From Pyrus communis (taxonomy: Eukaryota > Streptophyta > Magnoliopsida > Rosales > Rosaceae), in the NCBI RefSeq assembly GCF_963583255.1, contig NC_084803.1, positions 17,309,428-17,373,427 on the forward strand: DNA of 64,000 bases. Reading direction: 5' to 3'. The notes beneath the pieces were generated by a model. That model searched no databases. It had not been told where the DNA came from and worked only from the letters and a program-made list of their open reading frames with translations. The position numbers were made by a program, and so were the translations under genes. The stretch's first letter is position 1; the number at the start of each line of letters is the position of its first letter. Positions 35,121 through 46,768 of the stretch are shown in pieces.

Positions 35121-37690
35121 ATCTAAAGACAAAATTTACTTATGCAATAATTAGTAAATATGAATGTCAAGAAGATGTTAAGAACATTGAAAGTAACCCT
35201 AAACCCTAATTCAAAGCAACTATGGTTTTCTACAGAAAAAAGGAATGTCTTGGTCGGACTGATTTTTATTTGCTTATTGATATATAACATAGTAGTATCT
35301 TTGATGTTGGTGTTCAAATTGTATTGTTAAATGCATGCTACAATTCAAATATATTCATCTATATATACGCATGAGCAATGTTTGCTTGTTGATTCAATCT
35401 GTGACTTTAAACGTGTTGGGCAACATATAGTGTTGTATTTGATGTGTAGCCTAGCCCCTTGATGCTAACAAGGTTTGCATAAACTGATGCAATTAAGACT
35501 TCAATCTCTATGATTTTAGTCATGATGACTGGGGTTAGATGATGGTTTGGAATTATCAATGGGGAGCGGTGTCCATGCAACCGCCTATTTCTTTGAAAAG
35601 ACAAAAATTCAAAATTAAAACCTTTTGGGCAAATGCAACACTTACGAACAAGCATTAGCAGTTTATATGGGAATTGTTTGGGTGTTTTGGACAACAAAAG
35701 GTTCTGAAGAACAGAATTCCATACCAAACAGTTATGTTTGGTAAATAGATGGATGAAAATGTATGACTGTTCATTGACACCGCATATGCACATGCATATC
35801 CTTACAAGTAAGATTTTACTTATGTAAAGCATATCATGGAGATCCACCTAAAATTCATATTTGGTGTGGTTATGAATTTGGTCACTTTTTCAGACTATAA
35901 CTTAATGGTACCGGTTAAGTAGCATAATTCAATTAGTCTGAAATGCTAAAGGGATGGAGTTGGAATGGTGCGATGAATATGGTTATCCCATATTGAAATC
36001 TGGATTGCAGACACGATTCAATATAAATTGGGCCAATTGAATTGATGAGTTTCCAACCATTCCTTTGTGTCCTTACAAATTGCAAATGCAAATATATTTA
36101 CTTACGAAATTGTGATCAATGAACTCATGTAAGATTTGGGCAAGCGCAATTTTGAACTCGGTCAGTACGAACAGGCTTGACAGTTTGCAGGTGTATTTGG
36201 ATTGCATCTTAGTCAAGCAGCGATACTTTTTTGTTGCCAAGCACACATCATTTTGAGACGGTGCATAGCCTATGCAGCATGTGCAAAAAATAATTGATGA
36301 CTGTTCTTTTGGAACACAACTGTGCTAAGGCCTATAATCAAAAGAAGATAATGTTCCTTTGCGGGGGTTCTAGACCCATGACCATCATGAGCCAAAGGTT
36401 GAAAGCCAAGACGTACTTTTCCTACAATGGCTAGTGAGGCACGAAAACCTTAGAATGTGGTGCCATGAGTTACAAAGATGCATGGAACATAGGTAGAGCT
36501 TAGAAAGATTGGCAATTACTCCTTAAATAAGACATTGAAGGTGTGGAGGTTTCTTACAAAAGTGCACTAGATCAAATATGGCTTATGTAGTAGGCAAAAT
36601 CAAGTTTGGCTATTTTGATGTGTTAGTCATGGTTTTAAGGTACTAAAGGTACATTATCATGGACTATAATTACGATATGCAAAGTATATCGTCCACTGTA
36701 CTAAATGGTTCAATGATGTCTGATAATTGATTTTTGATAATGTGAAGTAAAAAATATACATGCAAGCCAAATCTCAAACAAAAGTGCATTGCACAATTTG
36801 GAGAGGAAGCATAATCGCTTCAAAAGATTTTAGAGGATAATCCTATGTAAGTATTGTGATGGTTTGTCGAATTGAGCAAAGCACAATGTCTAAGTGCAAA
36901 AGAGTAATTTGCATCTTATAATGAATATTATAAGGTATGGAGAGGTTAAGGACCTTCCTACGAATACCTTAAATGTGGGGGAATACGTCCAAATGTTAGC
37001 AAATTACTTACAAAAGTCCCAACACATATATACTTGCGAGGACTTGACATTGGAAACAACTACTCTCATATGAAATATAATTTCATAAGGTGGATTGTGC
37101 ACACCATTAAAGATAGTCAACATAGTATTGTATCCAATTATTAAATGTTTGACTAGAAAGTAAGTTGATCATCGAAGGGAATGAGGCTAAAGCCAACATA
37201 ACTAATGAATTAGCCGGATGGAAACCTTTAACACACTATATACCTCATTCCTATGATGGAAGAAGTCTGTTGTCTGCAGAAGTTTTAGGGTGTATATTTA
37301 TACTTAATGACAAAGATATCTTATAAATAAAAGGAATAGAATAGACTATTCTTAATCAATGGTCACCTATGTGAAAGTAGAAGTGAGTCGCCTCTATGAG
37401 AATGAGATGGGCAAATTCTCCAAAACTCTTATGAATTCAAGAATTGTTCAGGACCAAAATGAACACAACCGTATGAATCGTAATATATTAGGATTAGTGA
37501 TGCGTGTTGCTTATTGTCTCGGTTTACTATTGCGGTGAACAGTTCAAGATCTTCTACATCCACTGCGTCACCAAGTAAATCCGATAAGTATTCACTAGGG
37601 TAGGTTCAAGTTCAAAAGACACCTCTCTCGATGCATCTCTTGTCCGCCTGTACTCTCAAATTCTTTCCAATTTTCATTCATGTGGGGGAT
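35121..37690 (+). pseudogene. Decayed interior of the Copia-like element
   Basis: No usable reading frame. Only the last few hundred bases hint at a Copia polyprotein end, and 37682-37690 is a purine tract (gtgggggat). The first bases after the LTR (ctaaagacaaaattt) are the exact complement of a segment carried only by the right LTR. Confidence 0.6.
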
Positions 37691-39463
37691 TGTTGGAATT
37701 ACATATTATAATTATATTATAATATTTAATTTTATTATGTGAATGAAAATATGTATGAATGGTTGCATTGTTCCACATGCAAACATAATGCCAAGTAGTG
37801 AAGAACCAACAGTTTTTGGTTTGAAATATTGCATATTTTCTGATAAGTTACATCTTCTCATCAAACAGTGCAATGGGTTCTACATAAACCCAAAGACACT
37901 AAGACGTGCATATAGAAAATTAGAGTTAATTTTTACTCTTGAGAAATAGAGTTTCCCCAGTACTTTGTTTCTCTCATTCTTCATTTGTCAAATTCTGATT
38001 CGTGTCTTGAGAGTACAGAATATATAAAGTTCACTAAAGTCTAAAGATTGAAGTGCTTCGACGTCGGATTATAAATTGTTGAATCCTAGGAGACAGAAGC
38101 CTACTGAACTACAAGCACAAAAGTAGAGGCGAAATTTTGTCTTTAGGACATTGCATTTATACAAGCCTCAATCTCCAAGTTTATCAGTTTTTCTAACTTT
38201 CTCCCCGTAGTTGTTTATGTTAATTTCATACATAATTGATTATGTGAATTTCTTTAGGATTATTATTATTATTGGAATTTTTGTTTTATTTTTGTATTTT
38301 TTAGGGTAAATTACATTTTTCTACATCAACTTTAGGTTGCATAACAAATTCAGACCTCAACTTTTGAACATTGCAATGTCATATATCAACTTAAGAATTT
38401 GCTACAATGGTATACCTCCATTAAAAAATCTGTCAATTTGTCTCTTATCTGCTAATGTGGACCCACTCTTTTGCCTACCTGAATTAAAAAATTAAAAAAT
38501 TAATGATTTTATTTTTGTTTGAACAAAAATTAAAATTAATGAAAAAAAAATCTCCCTCTCCCTTCTCTCCCTTACCTTTTCCCCTTTCTCTCTTCGAATT
38601 CGAACGCCGACTTGCTCTCGCCCCCACTGCCATTTCTTCAAATTCTTGATCTTCACCATGTCTCTAAGCATTCTTCTTTTCTCAACCATAAATTTAACAA
38701 GTTAAGAAAAACCACACCAAACAAAATTGGGAAATTGAAAAGAAAATTTGAGTTTGTGCTCTCTACTCTGTGGAATGAAAAGAAACAGAAGAGGGAATAT
38801 TGACATCGATGCGGCATCGATCTATAGAAGGCGACCGTCGATCCACAACGAGCTGGTTCTGGACCTTGCAGTGGTTGCACCACCGCAGCGAAGACTACTC
38901 TACAGTGGTTCTGAGCGGAGGAAGACCCTGTGCCGCCTCGAATCAGGCTTGGTCTCCTCGGAAGTCGTCTTGAAACAGGCTTTCCAGAATATGGGTTCCT
39001 TACGCCGCCTTCCTCCTCGACCTCTGGCTCACCCTAGTCTTCTCCCAGATCGCCTTCTTCAACTCCTCCCTTCTCTCCACCTTCACCTCCTTCCCCTGGC
39101 CGCCTTCCTCTGCGCCGAGACCAATTTCCTCATCGGCGTCTGGGTCTCTCTCCCGTTCAAATAAATAATTGTTAAATAAATTTTAATTATTTTTAACTAA
39201 TTTTAATTGTTAAATAAAGTTTAATTTATTATTAATTAATTAATTTTTTATTCCAACAAACCAAGAAGTGGGCTGTGCTATTGACACATCATTATTTAAT
39301 AATCAAATTAACAGAAAATTTAACGGAGGTTAGATATTGCAGTGAATTCATAAGTTAAGGTATGAAATTGCAATGTTTTAAGCATGAGGTATGAGATTGT
39401 GGTTTAATATATAGTTGATGCAATTTTGTGTAATTTTTCCTATTTTTTAATATTGCTACAACA
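37691..39463 (+). repeat. Right LTR of the decayed Copia-like element (interrupted)
   Basis: The LTR runs from 37691 to 38303, is interrupted by the MULE at 38304-39440 with its 9-bp duplication, and finishes at 39450-39463. The open frame 37743-37949 lies inside the LTR and is not a gene. Confidence 0.85.
38304..39440. mobile_element. MULE (1137 bp), possible Pack-MULE
   Basis: Ends gggtaaattac... and ...taatttttcc are imperfect long inverted repeats of roughly 200 bp. The 9-bp duplication tatttttta is perfect (38295-38303 and 39441-39449). The centre (about 38560-39165) is clearly richer in G+C than the ends and holds a 138-codon plus-strand open frame (38748-39164) whose other frames are also fairly open. 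No domain is recognised. The TIR resembles that of the 381-1916 element. Confidence 0.82.
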
Positions 39464-39516
39464 CCTAGTGATTTAGAACAGGTCACATCAACTACAATTA
39501 AGCTTATTTTTCTTTA

Positions 39517-39814
39517 GAGTAATATTATTCATACTATGTTTTTATACCACATTTCTATATCATCTTAGGTGGCATCTTAGGTGGATAGCCAAATTATTTG
39601 AAAAATTTGCAAAATCCAAGGAAATGAAGGAGAAAGACTCCTCGTATACCACAATCATCATTTAATTAACTAGTTTTTCTTAATTATTAATTTATTAAAT
39701 AATGAACTAAATTTAAAAATCTGATTAATTCAAATGATGTGGTTATCCACATCAAATGTCACTTAACGTGGTATAAAAATGTGGTGCAAAAACATAATAC
39801 GAATAACATTACTC
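39517..39814. mobile_element. MULE-type MITE (298 bp)
   Basis: Starts gagtaatattattcatacta and ends with the diverged complement (gaataacattactc). The inverted repeat is about 75 bp. A perfect 9-bp duplication ttttcttta lies at 39508-39516 and 39815-39823. Confidence 0.82.
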
Positions 39815-39999
39815 TTTTCTTTAATATTATTAAAGAAATTTTTGCATATGAGGGTCATAGTGTCATGTAATAATATTAATCCACATGTTTTGGTATGAGT
39901 GTCTGATATAGTTAATACGCTTACCAAGTAATATGTGATTTAAATACTCTCTTTGTAGCGGGTTCAGCAATGAAGAATAATCATACTGCCTTTCCCTCT

Positions 40000-40380
40000 T
40001 CAAGCAGAAGCAGTCCCGATGCGACGAGGTTTGTTAATAGTGACAAGAAGGGGTTTTAACAATCCATGTGTAGAGACTGATTCACTCATAATGGCACTGC
40101 GGGATTCGTCACCAAACACGTCTAAGATTGGGCAGCTGGTGGAGGATGCAAAGGCTTTGGCATTGGGGACCACTGGAGTTAGTTTCACCCCTGTTTGTTG
40201 TCAAACTGATGAAGCGGGTCATGGGATTTGCACACCAGCTCACATAGTGTTCCCGGAACCCAGAAAATTTTCTACACGTTATGGACTATTTAATGGTTTT
40301 ACAAGCACCTGGTTTGAAGAGTCGTGGATTTAGCTCCTGATATTTTATTTGAAGAAGGTAATTTATGATTTGGACTGAAT
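40000..40380 (+). pseudogene. RNase H-domain tail of a LINE-type element
   Basis: One frame (40019-40333) reads DSLIMALRDSSPNTSKIGQL, VEDAKALALGTTGVSF, then a CQTDEAGH/HIVFPEPRKF stretch. A shifted frame ends DLAPDILFEEG. This is the order of the RNase H (RVT_3) tail common in plant L1 elements (…VEDAKALA…R-TN--AH-LA…W-E--PD-L-D-LFEE). The switch of frame and lost residues show it is dead. No 5' part is visible. Confidence 0.65.
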
Positions 40381-42816
40381 AAGTTTGAGGGACAGAATCT
40401 TTATTGAAAGGTTAGTACTTTCTAATCGCTCTGAATATGAAGGAATTAGCCTACAATAAATTCAAAATCTTATCTGTTTCTAATCATCTTATGCGGTGTT
40501 AGGGTAAAATTGGCAATCCCTGACATAATGCCTGAGTCTGTAATAGCTTAGACTTGTTATACATTTTCAATTGTAATAGTTTAAGTCTAGGAAGGGTTCT
40601 CACACTTTCGATGCAAAGATGTTACCTACACGCGATAAATATTCAGGTACGTTTGCATGCATACATCCAACTACTTTCATCTATATCTCATGTTATTGTT
40701 TTTGATATAGGACTCTTAACCATTGTGTGGTTTATCTCTTTAAAATATCTTATTCCTTTATATTCGAGATTTTAAAGCATGCACAATAGTCTAATTGCAT
40801 TAGGACTAATCTGATGGTATTGAGACTTTTCAAACCGTGTTATCAAAACGTGTTTGGGTGTTGGTAGAGTTATTGATCAATATGGATTGCATGGTTAGCT
40901 AAAACTAGTTTTAGTTATGAAATCTTATCAGTTTAAATTGGTTCCCGTGCATTGAGGATTGATAAGGAAGCTTTGAAATTGTTTCAAAAAGATGCCGCAT
41001 ATATGCATGTTTTTCTTGAAAGATAGATGTGCAGCAACTTTGTGATTTTAAAAGGATATAACATTATTTGTCAGTGGCTGCCACATTGTGGTTTTTGATG
41101 AGCATGTGTTTTTAAAGGGAACCATTTATGCAGAGAAACTTATTTTATTAAAAAGGATTTTTGAAGAAGCATCAATTGGATTTTTCGTGTGCGTGAAAAA
41201 ATTATTGAAATACTGTTGTTTGCTTATGGTTCCAACAGCATGGGTTTTTAAGAGAAGATATTATTTTTCATGCTGTTTTTCTTTGAGGTTTTAAATTGAA
41301 TATCAATTATGGAAATGAGCCTTGTGATTTTCGTAATTGATTGTTTTCCAAACAAACACTTCATCATATAAACATTCTGCATGATCGAGTTAGCATCGTG
41401 CAAAGTTCGAGGGAAAGGTGATTGACGGTTGCGTTAGTACCGTGCCACTTCAACTCGAGGACTGAAGAAAGATCGAGTAGCAAAGCGCGAAGACAAAGCT
41501 GCCAACTGGTATGAGTGTCTAGTTGATGAGTTTTGTAAGTCTTTATGTATTCTTTCTTTCTTAGTGCTTCCTGGCTTGGTAGCCCGAGGATTTTCCCAGT
41601 GGTGGGTTTTGCCTCGTTAAATCCTACATCATGTGTGTGCTTTTTATATTCATGTTGAATATTTGTGTAGGATTAATTTTGCATAACTGATTAATTGAAA
41701 CCATAATTTGCTTTAGCGTTAAGTTGTCATTTATAGATTAAGTTAGTACCCATCCTAGGACTTTCATGCGGGATGAGAATAAGGGCCGTAAGGCTACGTT
41801 AATTTGCTCTCTTTTGAAATGGAGTTCTAAATTTCTTAAATAATATCATATTGATCTTTCCTTCTAATATAATAATACTACGTGAAACCAAAACTACTAC
41901 AGGGTATTCAAATTTCAAATTCAGAAGACAACATAAGTACAAGCAAGCTGAAGAAAAAGAGAAACAAAGGACATTAGCTTAAGCATGCAAAGCAAAATGA
42001 ATCGAGCTCCACAAGTCACGTCAGGGATGCTCAGAGCGCGCCATGCTGATTGCTGCTGGGGTGGGGGGACATCTGAGATACTGAGAGACTACTGTACATA
42101 CAAAAAGGAGCATTAACTTTGCTTGCCAAAGAGCAATGGTCCAAAAGGACAGAAAGAAAAAACTAGGGAAACAAGAAGAGACACTTGCATGCAATATGAT
42201 TTTGTTTCCTTGGATCCCCACCACGCGTTTGATGAAATACTTCTTCTCTTCTGGTTGACTTTTCTTTGACTTATATACAATCGGCCCAGTGCCCACCCAC
42301 TCAATCTCAAGCATAAAAAAAGCTTAGGCTCCTTTACTTTTCATGATTTGGTAACGTTATACGTAAATTCAATTTCAATGCTGGCAATAGTAGCATGAAG
42401 GGGACAAGACTAGCTTGCTTTTACTAATCGTTTTGACTTTGAATCCACCACCAGGTGCTACAGTGTTGGGGCCTAGCAGCCTAGAGGTGAAAATTTTCAC
42501 CCATCTGGGTTATAAAATTTGAAGTTTGTCTCTTAAGATGGCTCCTGATTCTCCTTTATAGTTAGGGTTTGTGTACATTACAGTCAAAATACTGGCTTGT
42601 AAGAGGGAAAGATGTCTTCGAACTCATATACTATTCCAAAACCTCATGGTTTTCTAATGCATGTGAGATATTGGTATCCTAACACCGAGCTTTAACAACA
42701 GACCTAGGCCCGGCCCGCGGCCGAACCATGGTTCTTGGCTCCAAGTTAGGGTTGGACACACACTACCATAGATTCTAACCTTGTTTATTAATTAGTCTCC
42801 AAACTTTGAACCCTAA
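40381..42816. other. Gene-free spacer
   Basis: No gene recognised. At about 41530-41640 there is cctggcttggtagcccgagg followed by cccagtggtgggttttgcct, a style seen in plant Copia leaders and LTR-proximal DNA, so a retroelement scrap is possible. The minus-strand open frame 42314-42021 (97 aa) contains YFIKRVVGIQGNKI, faintly like a signal-peptidase KR(V/I)VG-x-G-(D/N) motif, but nothing else supports it. Confidence 0.4.
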
Positions 42817-43854
42817 GGCCATCTTCAAACGAAGGCTGGCCAGATAGCTCGTTTTAGCCCTTTGGCCTTCCAAGATATTAATATTTTAATAACAGTACAA
42901 GGTCATATTTGTCTCCGCCTCCAACCGAGGGCCAAAGGGTCATAGGGCTCGTTTTAGCCCTATCACAAAAAACCATCTCCAACCGAGGGCCAAACATAAT
43001 TTATTATTTAAAAACTACAACTTAAATTTAAATCCAACGGCTAAGTGACGTCAGAAAAAAAATATGAAAAATAGAAGTTATAGGAAAAATTTTGTAAATA
43101 AAAAATAATAATAAAATTGTATAAAAAAAAATCAAATGCAACGGCTAGCTGACATCAGCTAGCCTTTGCATTTGAATTTTAGCTTAAGCGTTCCTGTCAG
43201 TTATAATTGACAAGAATACATTTATATTAAATAATATAAATGTATTCCTGTTGGTTATAACCGATAGGATTAATGTTTTTTCTGGCCAGCCTCGACCTGC
43301 AGCCAACCCTCCACCCCTTTGGCCGTTTCAGATTCTGTGGGCCCCTCTCAGATTCCACGAGGGCCAAACATAATTTATTATTTAAAAACTACAACTTAAA
43401 TTTAAATCCAACGGCTAAGTGACGTCAGAAAAAAATATGAAAAATAGAAGTTATAGGAAAATTTTTGTAAATAAAAAATAATAATAAAACTGTATAAATA
43501 AATAAAAAAATCCAAATGCAACGGCTAGCTGACATCAGCTAGCCTTTGCATTTGAATTTTAGCTTAAGCATTCCTGTCAGTTATAATTGACAAGAATACA
43601 TTTATATTAAATAATATAAATGTATTCCTGTCGGTTATTTAATATAAATGTATTTCTGTTGGTTATAACCGATAGGATTAATGTTTTTTCTGGCCAGCCT
43701 CGAGCTGCAGCCAGCCCTCCAACCCTTTGGCCGTTTCAGATTTTGTGGGGCCCTCTTAGATTCCACGAGCCCTCTGGCTTAACCCTTGATTGGAGACAAT
43801 TTTCGGACTATTTTCGACCCTTCGGCCCTTCGAACCCTTCAGTTGGAGATGGCC
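42817..43854. mobile_element. Tourist/PIF-Harbinger-like MITE with internal duplication
   Basis: Ends ggccatcttcaaac at the left and gttggagatggcc at the right form a short inverted repeat. The 3-bp duplication taa lies at 42814-42816 and 43855-43857, the PIF/Harbinger signature. The body repeats ccaaccgagggccaaa-type ends internally. No transposase. Confidence 0.75.
42985..43768. repeat. Tandem duplication of about 374-410 bp with palindromes
   Basis: Unit 1 is 42985-43358 and unit 2 is 43359-43768; unit 2 has about 36 extra bases around ggttatttaatataaatgt. Each unit contains a 42-base hairpin (43133-43174 and 43513-43554) with arms caaatgca...ggctagctga and their complement. Confidence 0.85.
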
Positions 43855-43857
43855 TAA

Positions 43858-45656
43858 CTAACTTTGAATAATCCAAGACCTAAGGTTCAATTTCTCTTGT
43901 GATCGATAACATGGGAAAATAAATTAAATTATTTTTAATTTAATTCAATCTTTATTTTAACTAATCAAATTTAAGAATGTATAAATGTATTGATTTTGTG
44001 TGCTTAATTAGTTTTATTGAACTAAAATATGAACTAAGATAGTCCACCCCAACTTCTTATCCCGTACAAATGGGAAATGGTATAGGTTTTTCAATTCACA
44101 TAGCCAGATGATTAGAAGCATGGCCTGCCAACCAAAAAAAATAAAAAATAAAATAAAAAGGAAGCATGGCCTCATCCCTCATGTGCTTATTATAAAACTC
44201 AATGGTGATGGTGCATGGGTAGGGGCCTAGGGGCACATCATCTATTGATCTACCCTACAGAATTACAGTATGCAAGCTCTGCAAGGTGCAAAATCCAGCT
44301 TTAGATATGAACTTTGTCATGACTCTATTGACTCTTCCCACCAAAAAGAATATAACAATAATAATAATACCAGTTGATGTATCAACATTTTTGTAATCCA
44401 TGATCATCTTCCAAGAATCCATCGTCGTATGGCTGGATATTACTGCATGCATACTGCACTGGTTACATTACATGCACCCAGATCTTTGGTCACATATAAT
44501 CATGACTGTCTTACTAGCTATCTTGGAAATCGGCTCCCTCAGCCTTTTATATAAGATCAGATGATCGTCTCCCAAAAATAATACATGAAGAGAGAAATGC
44601 CAGCAACACAGCAATCCACTGAGAAAAAGAGGGATACCCTCCCCTGTAGTTTGAGTATAATGCCAAACAGAATATATAGGTTACCCTGTTAACATATCCT
44701 ACCATATAGATTCTCTTTTACTGTATCTTTTTCTTTCATAGTTTTCAACATATATTTGCCTAAAGACGATATGTTACGCTCCTTACTCGATAACTTAAAT
44801 ATAGCATCACAAAATAACGTTTTCTTGTTAGAGGAATGTTTATATATGTTGGAGGGCTTTGAATTTGTACTACTTATGATCAATATTTTGTATTCAAGTA
44901 ATTCCCCTTCTCTACTATGACTAATAATGGTCAAGATAACTGGCATGTTTTCAACCCACAACATACATAGTTTATTGTTTCTCAACAAGAAAAACATATT
45001 TTTAACTGTTAATTATCATGTCTTTTATAATTCTTATGTCTCTATATATGAAGATTTATGTTGCCAGACAAAATACAGTTAAAATTAAGCAGAACAGAGT
45101 CTAACAAGATATATAACTATACAGTTGATGCAAAAGCATTTCTCAAACACTATATTAGAACTTACAAAAGAAAAAATTGGAAGTAGTTATAGTTAATATA
45201 TAAGTGACATTGAATCTGTGTATTGTTATAACTTATCAATATTAATGGTACTACTCTCTTTTTCTTTGTCCTTCCTTTATGGGTGGAATTGGAAAGAAGT
45301 TGTGATAAATGGGCACACAACTGTTTTTATACAGGAATGCTAGGGAGATTAATTATTTAGATTAAATTTTATAAATCATATGACTATTTATTGATGATTG
45401 AATTATTACTTAAGTGTTAGTTAACGTACTTATTTTTTATTAGTGGAGAAATTTTTTAGTGTCGAGAACACGACCGAATACACCACGTCTAATAGTATAA
45501 TTGGTTAGAAACTTGAAACAAAAAATTTCAACCAATAGTATTATGCCAATTAATGTACGGACTTTATTCCTAGCACATTGAATTTTTTTTATTTCTGACA
45601 CATCATATATTTTACGAGTATAGTTAAAAAGTTGTCCACCTAGCACTGCTGTTTCC
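43858..45656. other. Gene-free spacer upstream of the OVATE gene
   Basis: No gene seen. A MITE remnant at about 45345-45440 (gctagggagattaa..., gatgattgaattattactta) shares its sequence with 49068-49252. Confidence 0.45.
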
Positions 45657-45668
45657 ATATATATACTA
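45655..45668 (+). promoter_or_regulatory. TATA box of the OVATE gene
   Basis: ccatatatatacta about 100 bases before the chosen start codon, in an otherwise mixed sequence; cttagtatacataca follows at a distance fitting a transcription start. Confidence 0.5.
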
Positions 45669-45766
45669 GCCCCACCACCTCTTAGTATACATACAGTTCA
45701 GTGTTTTGTTCACGCTGCTGCTCTTCACCCCTAACTCTCTTCAATTACAAGTTACAACACAGACAC

Positions 45767-46768
45767 ATGGCGAAACGTTTCAATCTCCGATTCTCCCGAG
45801 TCATCACCTCCTTCCATTCCTGCCGTTCGAAAGATCCCTCCTCTCTCCCCTCAAATCCTGTCCCTTCATTCCTCCGTCCACCCCCCTTAGCCACGGCCCC
45901 GACACCACCTCTACCGTCCAAAACCCACCACCACTCCTCATCCATCAAACGCCACGTGTTATTTTGCGGCTGTAGACCCAGACCAACGCTCTCCGACGAC
46001 GACCACACCAAATCATCGCCCGATCTTCATAAGTTCGAGTGGGACCGAGAGGACAAGTGGCACGTTGTCGCAAAAGTCTACGACATCACCCCCCGACGCA
46101 AAATCTACACTTCCTCCGCCTCGCCCGAATCCGACGCAAACGATGGCGCTTCACCTCCTCCCTCCTCCGCCATAGAGAAGGAACAAAAGAGGAAAACGCG
46201 ACGAGTCAACAGAAAGAAGAAAAGAACGACGAGTCGCATCCGGATCAGCGCGTCCTCGTTCGAAACCGGACTTTTTAGCAGCGAAGGCGGCGGCTTCGAC
46301 GATGGCGAAGAAACCGAAACCCTAGTCTCCACCAGATCATCCTCCAGAAGCTTCTCCACCGACTCTTCGCCGCCGCCAAGGCGAAGAAAAAAGAAGCGGA
46401 GCAGCAGCGCCGCCAGACACAGCCTTTCGAGGAAGTCTGCGGCAGGGGAGAGCGAAGCTGTGCCGGCAAGGCTGTCGATGTTTCAGAGGCTGATACCGTG
46501 CAGGGTGGAGGGAAAAGTGAGGGAGAGCTTCGCGGTGGTGAAGAAGTCAGAGGATCCTTACGAGGATTTTAAGAGGTCGATGATGGAGATGGTTTTGGAG
46601 AAGCAGATGTTTGAGGAGAGGGAGCTGGAGCAACTGCTGCATTGCTTTTTGTCGTTGAATTCGAAAGAGCATCATAGGGTTATTGTTGAAGCTTTCACAG
46701 AGATTTGGGAGGGTTTGTTCTGTTGTAGTGCAAGATCCTCAGGAGCTAGGGTTTCTAGGGCTCTTTGA
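45767..46768 (+). CDS. OVATE-family transcriptional repressor, 333 aa
   Basis: Single exon. The C terminus (about residues 255-318) is the OVATE domain: ESFAVVKKSEDPYEDFKRSM, MEMVLEKQMFEERELEQLL, FLSLNSKEHHRVIVEAFTEI and W. These proteins repress transcription and interact with TALE homeodomain partners, shaping organs and secondary walls. The N terminus MAKRFNLRFSRVITSFHSCR with SKDPSSLPSNPVP, and the middle block KFEWDREDKWHVVAKVYD, are typical of the AtOFP6/7/8-like branch. The start at 45767 is preferred over an in-frame ATG at 45701 because family members begin MxKRFxLxxSRxxxSF. A Lys/Arg-rich stretch (about 140-165) could be a nuclear signal. The central Ser-rich stretch is low complexity. 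The gene is complete. Confidence 0.93.
   Translation: MAKRFNLRFSRVITSFHSCRSKDPSSLPSNPVPSFLRPPPLATAPTPPLPSKTHHHSSSIKRHVLFCGCRPRPTLSDDDHTKSSPDLHKFEWDREDKWHVVAKVYDITPRRKIYTSSASPESDANDGASPPPSSAIEKEQKRKTRRVNRKKKRTTSRIRISASSFETGLFSSEGGGFDDGEETETLVSTRSSSRSFSTDSSPPPRRRKKKRSSSAARHSLSRKSAAGESEAVPARLSMFQRLIPCRVEGKVRESFAVVKKSEDPYEDFKRSMMEMVLEKQMFEERELEQLLHCFLSLNSKEHHRVIVEAFTEIWEGLFCCSARSSGARVSRAL

Larger units (their letters stand above)
34531..39463 (+). mobile_element. Decayed Copia-like LTR element, right LTR split by a MULE
   Basis: Left LTR 34531-35120 and right LTR 37691-38303 plus 39450-39463 both begin tgttgga and end caaca. A perfect 5-bp duplication cctag lies at 34526-34530 and 39464-39468. 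A polypurine tract gtgggggat abuts the right LTR, giving plus orientation. The 2.57-kb interior has no long open frame. A faint translation near 37100-37260 (…LTRK, YDGRSLLSAEVLGC) looks like the end of a Copia polyprotein. No tRNA-Met primer site follows the left LTR. Confidence 0.85.

Noticed and set aside
37743..37949. 68-codon frame, also similar to sequence near 34600
   Set aside because: The similarity is because both lie in the two LTRs of one element.
42021..42314. Minus frame with YFIKRVVGIQGNKI, faintly like signal peptidase I
   Set aside because: Too short, no catalytic Ser/Lys region, and the rest of the frame is unlike the family.
43133..43174. Possible microRNA precursor hairpin
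   Set aside because: Near-perfect arms and almost no loop, duplicated within a MITE; it looks like transposon palindrome, not a conserved precursor.
45701..45766. In-frame upstream ATG for the OVATE gene
   Set aside because: The 22 extra residues are Cys/Leu-rich and unlike the family, while the ATG at 45767 begins the conserved MAKRF block.
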